A DNA stretch of 40,769 nucleotides from a virus: the IMG/VR virus record IMGVR_UViG_3300036766_001072, positions 1-40,769 of that record. One strand, given 5' to 3'. The position numbers and the translations under genes were made by a program. A model generated the notes under the pieces. The model was not told where the DNA came from. It was given only the letters and a program-made list of their open reading frames with translations, and did no database searches. The first letter of the stretch is position 1; the number at the start of each line of letters is the position of its first letter. This document shows, one piece after another, positions 38,145-40,769 of this stretch.

Positions 38145-38370
38145 AAAACAGAATGTGACTGTGAAGTCAGTCTGTAAAGGCTTAAGCCAAGACTACGCCT
38201 ATTTCATACAGCAAGTCAGGGGAGAGAAGCGGTTTACGGTACAGATGGCCAGGATGATCAGCGACTACACAGGAGGCGAGGTAACTCTGGATGACTTGCT
38301 TCCCTATAAGAAGCCTATCAGATGTTCTGATCCTCGCTGTAATCGCCTGCTTCACAGGAAATTCTGGTAG
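38122..38370 (+). CDS. Cro/CI-like helix-turn-helix regulator, 82 aa
   Basis: The helix set LKEWCEKQNVTVKSVCKGLS (3-22), YAYFIQQVRGEKRFTVQMAR (25-44) and the end GGEVTLDDLLPYK follow small Cro-like or YdaS-type repressors, in which the second and third helices contact the operator. The C-terminus adds CSDPRC, unusual for Cro. GGAGAG ribosome site three bases before the ATG. Encoded opposite the RecT operon, it probably controls the switch at 37882-37956 and possibly the inverted repeat at 583-607. Confidence 0.7.
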   Translation: MNLKEWCEKQNVTVKSVCKGLSQDYAYFIQQVRGEKRFTVQMARMISDYTGGEVTLDDLLPYKKPIRCSDPRCNRLLHRKFW

Positions 38371-38397
38371 TTGCGAACCTAGGGCAACGGGTTACGC

Positions 38398-38616
38398 TTA
38401 AGGAACCACCGGCACGGAGATGTCTGGGCTGACATCTGCTTTCGTGCTGGGGTTCGAATCGACGACGTCGGATGCGCTACCCTCTGTGTGCGTCATAATC
38501 ATGTTCAAGGTGCAAGATGTTGTCAGGAAAATCGTACCTATCAACAACATAACTGTAACTAACAGCACAACTGTTGCTATCAATGCTGATCTAGTCTGTT
38601 CTAAATCACTGCTCAT
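38398..38616 (-). CDS. Membrane-anchored small protein, 72 aa
   Basis: One membrane helix (about 11-31, ALIATVVLLVTVMLLIGTIF), then TTSCTLNMIMTHTEGSASDV and an acidic Pro/Ser tail. A cysteine follows the helix, but the lipobox is not canonical (TTSC). The pattern SCT...HTEG-SASDVVD reads like a recurrent phage small-protein family; function unknown. Its ATG overlaps the upstream stop (ATGA). A possible virion or exclusion protein. Confidence 0.65.
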   Translation of the reverse strand: MSSDLEQTRSALIATVVLLVTVMLLIGTIFLTTSCTLNMIMTHTEGSASDVVDSNPSTKADVSPDISVPVVP

Positions 38617-39038
38617 AGGTTCTCAAACTCCTCTAATATTTCTCTAACCTCTTCGTAAAGGGTTTGTATTTTAGTGTAAAGCTGCTCATGGGTATAGCCC
38701 TGCAACTCATCCTCATCATATGAAAAAAGTCGACTAGCTAAAAGCTTCAGAAACCGCCCTTCTATGCGCCCAATGGTTCTTGCCAACTCAAAGGTCGTCT
38801 CCGAGTCCGGAACGCCATCTGGAGTAGCGTAAGGGTCTCCAATCGGCTTTTCATCGTCTTCGGCATAACAACGTTTGTCTTCTTTTTGTCTTTTGTGGGA
38901 AAAACCTTGGAGAAAACTTTGGGTGCTCTCCAACTTTTGCTCCAAGAGCCTACGTTTTGTTGCCTGAACTTTCACTTGACTGGTAAGCCCTTCAAGCTCT
39001 TCGGCGATCTCATCTAATCTGTTTGAATCATCTAACAT
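38613..39038 (-). CDS. Coiled-coil protein, 141 aa
   Basis: Two long helices (LDEIAEELEGLTSQVKVQAT; YTKIQTLYEEVREILEEF) flank a polar middle part with DDEKPIGDPYATPDGVPDSE. Acidic overall. GGGAAGG ribosome site. Overlaps the RusA-type gene by 7 nt. Possibly a partner or loader for the replication or recombination proteins around it. Confidence 0.6.
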   Translation of the reverse strand: MLDDSNRLDEIAEELEGLTSQVKVQATKRRLLEQKLESTQSFLQGFSHKRQKEDKRCYAEDDEKPIGDPYATPDGVPDSETTFELARTIGRIEGRFLKLLASRLFSYDEDELQGYTHEQLYTKIQTLYEEVREILEEFENL

Positions 39039-39421
39039 AATGCCTTCCCATCCCTATATGAGGGTTCATCGTACTCAATTTCGATTCGTATGCCATACAA
39101 GCCTATTTCCTGTCCATAACTCCATTCTATCCCTCTGTTGGGGCCGTCTGCTTGCCCTGGAGCCAAGCCGGGAATGATGAGGTCTGCCACGGCATCTTGG
39201 ATTCCCTTAAAGGCGTAGACGAGGTTCGAGAAGTCGAGCTCTCTCCTCCCAGTTCGGACGAGACGGACTCGACAAGGGATTGCCACAGACGGGCGTTGAC
39301 TTCCCCAAACGAGTTTGACGGCATTGGTTTGCCTCTTGGTTCTTTCATATTTTTTTCTCCAGTGTTGGTGAGTATTGGCTTCAGACATGAGCCTCATGGG
39401 TATGGTGAGAACGTGTTTCAC
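39032..39421 (-). CDS. rusA: RusA-type Holliday junction resolvase, 129 aa
   Basis: Core motif RRELDFSNLVYAFKGIQDAV (59-78), followed by LAPGQADGPN and WSYGQEIGLYGIRIEIEY, is the RusA fold. The usual D-x-D-N of the active site is D63-F-S65-N66 here, so the second Asp is a Ser; activity may differ. The GTG start overlaps the upstream stop (GTGA) and has GAGGGA nine bases before it; a longer TTG frame lies inside the neighbour. Resolves recombination junctions before packaging. Confidence 0.8.
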   Translation of the reverse strand: MKHVLTIPMRLMSEANTHQHWRKKYERTKRQTNAVKLVWGSQRPSVAIPCRVRLVRTGRRELDFSNLVYAFKGIQDAVADLIIPGLAPGQADGPNRGIEWSYGQEIGLYGIRIEIEYDEPSYRDGKALC

Positions 39422-39591
39422 TTGATTTTTTCCCTCATGATCTCCTCTCGAACTTGATCCTTGATCTGCGCCAGAATGCGATTTAGGCAAATTAGAGTCA
39501 AGAGGGGAAGTTTGGTTTTGTCACTTTCCATGCTGAAGAGGTAGCCAAAGTGCATTAGGACCTCTTTGATGGTTTTGCAGTGCTCAAACAT
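39418..39591 (-). CDS. Hypothetical helical protein, 57 aa
   Basis: MFEHCKTIKEVLMHFGYLFS then LLTLICLNRILAQIKDQVRE: an all-helical small protein, possibly amphipathic. Its ATG overlaps the end of the replication gene (8 nt) and its TGA overlaps the RusA GTG. Not recognised. Replication accessory by position. Confidence 0.6.
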   Translation of the reverse strand: MFEHCKTIKEVLMHFGYLFSMESDKTKLPLLTLICLNRILAQIKDQVREEIMREKIK

Positions 39592-40426
39592 TTTTCTTTA
39601 TTCCCAGCAATTCAAGTGCGGCTCGGAGTTTTGGCAAAAATTTAGGATCATCAAAACTCACTCCTGGGTTCTTTTCTCCTCTGAAAAATATGATACCGGA
39701 GGGTGTAATATCGCATCTAGCCTTATTGTAGAACTCTCCATCCACAAAATGTTCATTCACGAGTGCTTTAGGATCTATTTTTTCTTTAGACGATTCCCAT
39801 TTTTCCTTAAGGGCAGTCTGGAAGGATGCAATAGGATTTCGTACCCAATCGCTGGTAGAAATCTTGTAAGCTCGAGAGAGCTCTTCCTCTGTATATTCGC
39901 TAGTGACCTTCTTGAAAAGTTTATCATTCATTCCAGGAAGAGACTTGATCTTTTTTTCTAAAGAAGAAGAAACGACGACGACCGGCGAAGCCGCCTTTTT
40001 CGGGGGACCTGCGTTCGTCGTTTCTTTACTCTTAGGAGATGTTATACTCTTTGTATTACTATGTGCGACATTTTTGTCACGGGGGGGTGACACGGATGTC
40101 ACGGGGTAAGAATTATTTGAATTCAAACATTTTGTGGCCCATGTTTCAGCAGTGTAAATCTTGCGACCACTGCCAGTTTTTTCATCATCGTAAGTGACGA
40201 CGATCATCTTTTCTTTTTCTAGGGTATCGACCCATCTTTGGACGGTTCTCTTATCGCGCCCAAAGTTATCAACAAAAAATTTGTTTTTAGCCCAACAATA
40301 CCCCTCTTTGTGCACTAGGGTTGTGAGTTCGGCATAGAAGATCTTGCAGGCATCGTTTATCTTTCTGTTGGATAGGACGTGCCCAGGGATATGAGCGAAG
40401 TAAGATCTTTGAGGTTCAGTGGACAT
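39584..40426 (-). CDS. Replication initiator-like winged-helix protein, 280 aa
   Basis: The N-terminal winged helix (about 23-85: NDACKIFYAELTTLVHKEGY, KNKFFVDNFGRDKRTVQRWV, then KMIVVTY) is the helix_turn_helix domain of phage replication initiators (lambda O/DnaD-like). A Ser/Pro/Lys linker leads to a second helical domain (YTEEELSRAYKISTSDWVRN). The first ATG in frame is used; an extended frame begins with a TTG inside a hairpin and is not supported. It would open the origin and recruit host helicase. The origin may be the repeat-rich linker coding region or the upstream inverted repeat. Confidence 0.7.
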   Translation of the reverse strand: MSTEPQRSYFAHIPGHVLSNRKINDACKIFYAELTTLVHKEGYCWAKNKFFVDNFGRDKRTVQRWVDTLEKEKMIVVTYDDEKTGSGRKIYTAETWATKCLNSNNSYPVTSVSPPRDKNVAHSNTKSITSPKSKETTNAGPPKKAASPVVVVSSSLEKKIKSLPGMNDKLFKKVTSEYTEEELSRAYKISTSDWVRNPIASFQTALKEKWESSKEKIDPKALVNEHFVDGEFYNKARCDITPSGIIFFRGEKNPGVSFDDPKFLPKLRAALELLGIKKNV

Positions 40427-40513
40427 GACATGATTTTCTTTCCTACGGTAGCTTTTTATTTGCGGAGAATGTACGATTAAGATAAGCTCTTTCTCATAGC
40501 GTTCTTTGCGCTC

Positions 40514-40548
40514 CTGACTTTGAAGCTTTTGTAGGACGTCAAAGTCAG
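40514..40548. promoter_or_regulatory. Perfect 10-bp inverted repeat CTGACTTTGA / TCAAAGTCAG
   Basis: Arms at 40514-40523 and 40539-40548 are separated by 15 bp, so their centres lie 25 bp apart. It sits about 90 bp before the initiator start. A dimeric protein, possibly the initiator itself, may bind it. Confidence 0.5.
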
Positions 40549-40576
40549 ATTTCTCTACTGTCCCAGCCCTTAGATT

Positions 40577-40602
40577 AAAGGTCAACCGAAAGGTTGGCCT
40601 TT
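40577..40602. terminator. Stable hairpin, likely intercistronic terminator
   Basis: AAAGGTCAACC-GAAA-GGTTGGCCTTT, an 11-bp stem with one G-T wobble and a GNRA loop on the plus strand. On the plus strand it is followed by AACTTTTT, on the minus strand by AATCT. It lies 12 bp after the minus gene that enters from the right edge. It may be a bidirectional or partial terminator. Confidence 0.5.
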
Positions 40603-40614
40603 AACTTTTTAGTC

Positions 40615-40769
40615 TCAATGACTTAAGTCCATAACTTCCTCTCTCTCAAACTCTTGAAGCCAAGAAAAAAACTTTTCGCTTGCATCTATGGCTACCCACT
40701 GATAAGGTCCGGAATAAGTAGTTTTTTCATAGATACTCCGTTGGTTTCGGGTAAGGAGGGGTCTAAAAA
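40615..40769 (-). CDS. C-terminal part of a hypothetical protein, cut by the right window edge
   Basis: The minus-strand frame enters from the edge and reads RPLLTRNQRSIYEKTTYSGP, then YQWVAIDASEKFFSWLQEFE and ends EVMDLSH. It contains no ATG, GTG or TTG that would give a plausible complete gene, so its start lies beyond the edge. If the molecule is circular it may connect with the frame at 1-167, in phase if the junction T-run is one base shorter. The aromatic-rich sequence looks genuinely coding. No family recognised. Confidence 0.5.
   Translation of the reverse strand, partial: FRPLLTRNQRSIYEKTTYSGPYQWVAIDASEKFFSWLQEFEREEVMDLSH

Larger units (their letters stand above)
40427..40614. other. 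Non-coding region upstream of the initiator with repeats
   Basis: Holds a perfect 10-bp inverted repeat and a strong hairpin (both listed separately). The initiator frame stays open through it, but without an ATG or ribosome site. It may combine an intercistronic terminator with a regulatory or origin site. Confidence 0.4.

Noticed and set aside
40427-40585. 53-residue N-terminal extension of the replication initiator
   Set aside because: It would start with TTG inside a stable hairpin and has no other start. The winged-helix domain is complete without it.
1-40769. Direct terminal repeats or cohesive ends
   Set aside because: The first and last bases share no visible repeat. Packaging type cannot be judged from this sequence alone.

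Overview
The window looks like a nearly complete genome of a tailed bacteriophage with a short, podovirus-like tail. It carries a terminase pair, a P22-type portal, a scaffold, an N4 gp56-type major capsid protein, nozzle- and adaptor-like neck proteins, three ejection-type internal proteins and a large locus of repetitive receptor-binding proteins. No tape-measure, sheath or tail-tube gene is visible. Coding density is very high, with many ATGA, TAATG and GTGA overlaps. The host is probably a Gram-negative bacterium, because a lipoprotein and two signal-peptide proteins are encoded. A proline-tailed protein with two adjacent hydrophobic lobes resembles chlamydial Inc proteins, so a Chlamydiota-like host is possible but unproven. 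No integrase, polymerase, primase or recognisable endolysin was found.

Layout. From 1 to 506 the minus strand carries the start of a leftward early operon. A divergent promoter/operator lies at 583-614. Rightward from 658 run four tiny cysteine-rich proteins, then a quiet 286-bp region with direct and inverted repeats, then small unknown genes. Among these is a 195-aa protein with a glycine-loop C-terminus (2418-3005). It is bracketed by degenerate 5-nt periodic arrays (GTTNN) that are the most unusual feature of the window. A DUF551 pair and tRNA-Thr and tRNA-Asn follow.

From 4590 to about 25 kb is the packaging and virion block: the two-lobed membrane protein, a ParB-like protein, TerS, TerL, portal, a run of tiny basic proteins, scaffold, major capsid protein, decoration-like proteins, adaptor, three paralogous short fibre-like proteins, nozzle and ejection proteins. 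Two islets on the opposite strand (10958-11325 and 24761-25226) interrupt this block, and each contains a one-helix membrane coiled-coil microprotein. From 25336 to 34279 is the receptor-binding locus: beta-repeat fibres, a coiled-coil protein, a C1q-like tip and a glycine-rich tip.

From 34.2 kb to the end most genes are on the minus strand: two secreted proteins, small genes, a YqaJ-type exonuclease and a RecT-type annealing protein (a recombination pair), then across a divergent switch with a Cro-like regulator, a RusA-type resolvase and a winged-helix replication initiator. A minus-strand reading frame enters from the right edge and another leaves at the left edge. If the molecule is circular, these belong to one early operon running from the promoter near 600 through the edge to 38398.

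Family names are assigned from sequence motifs by eye. No database search was run.
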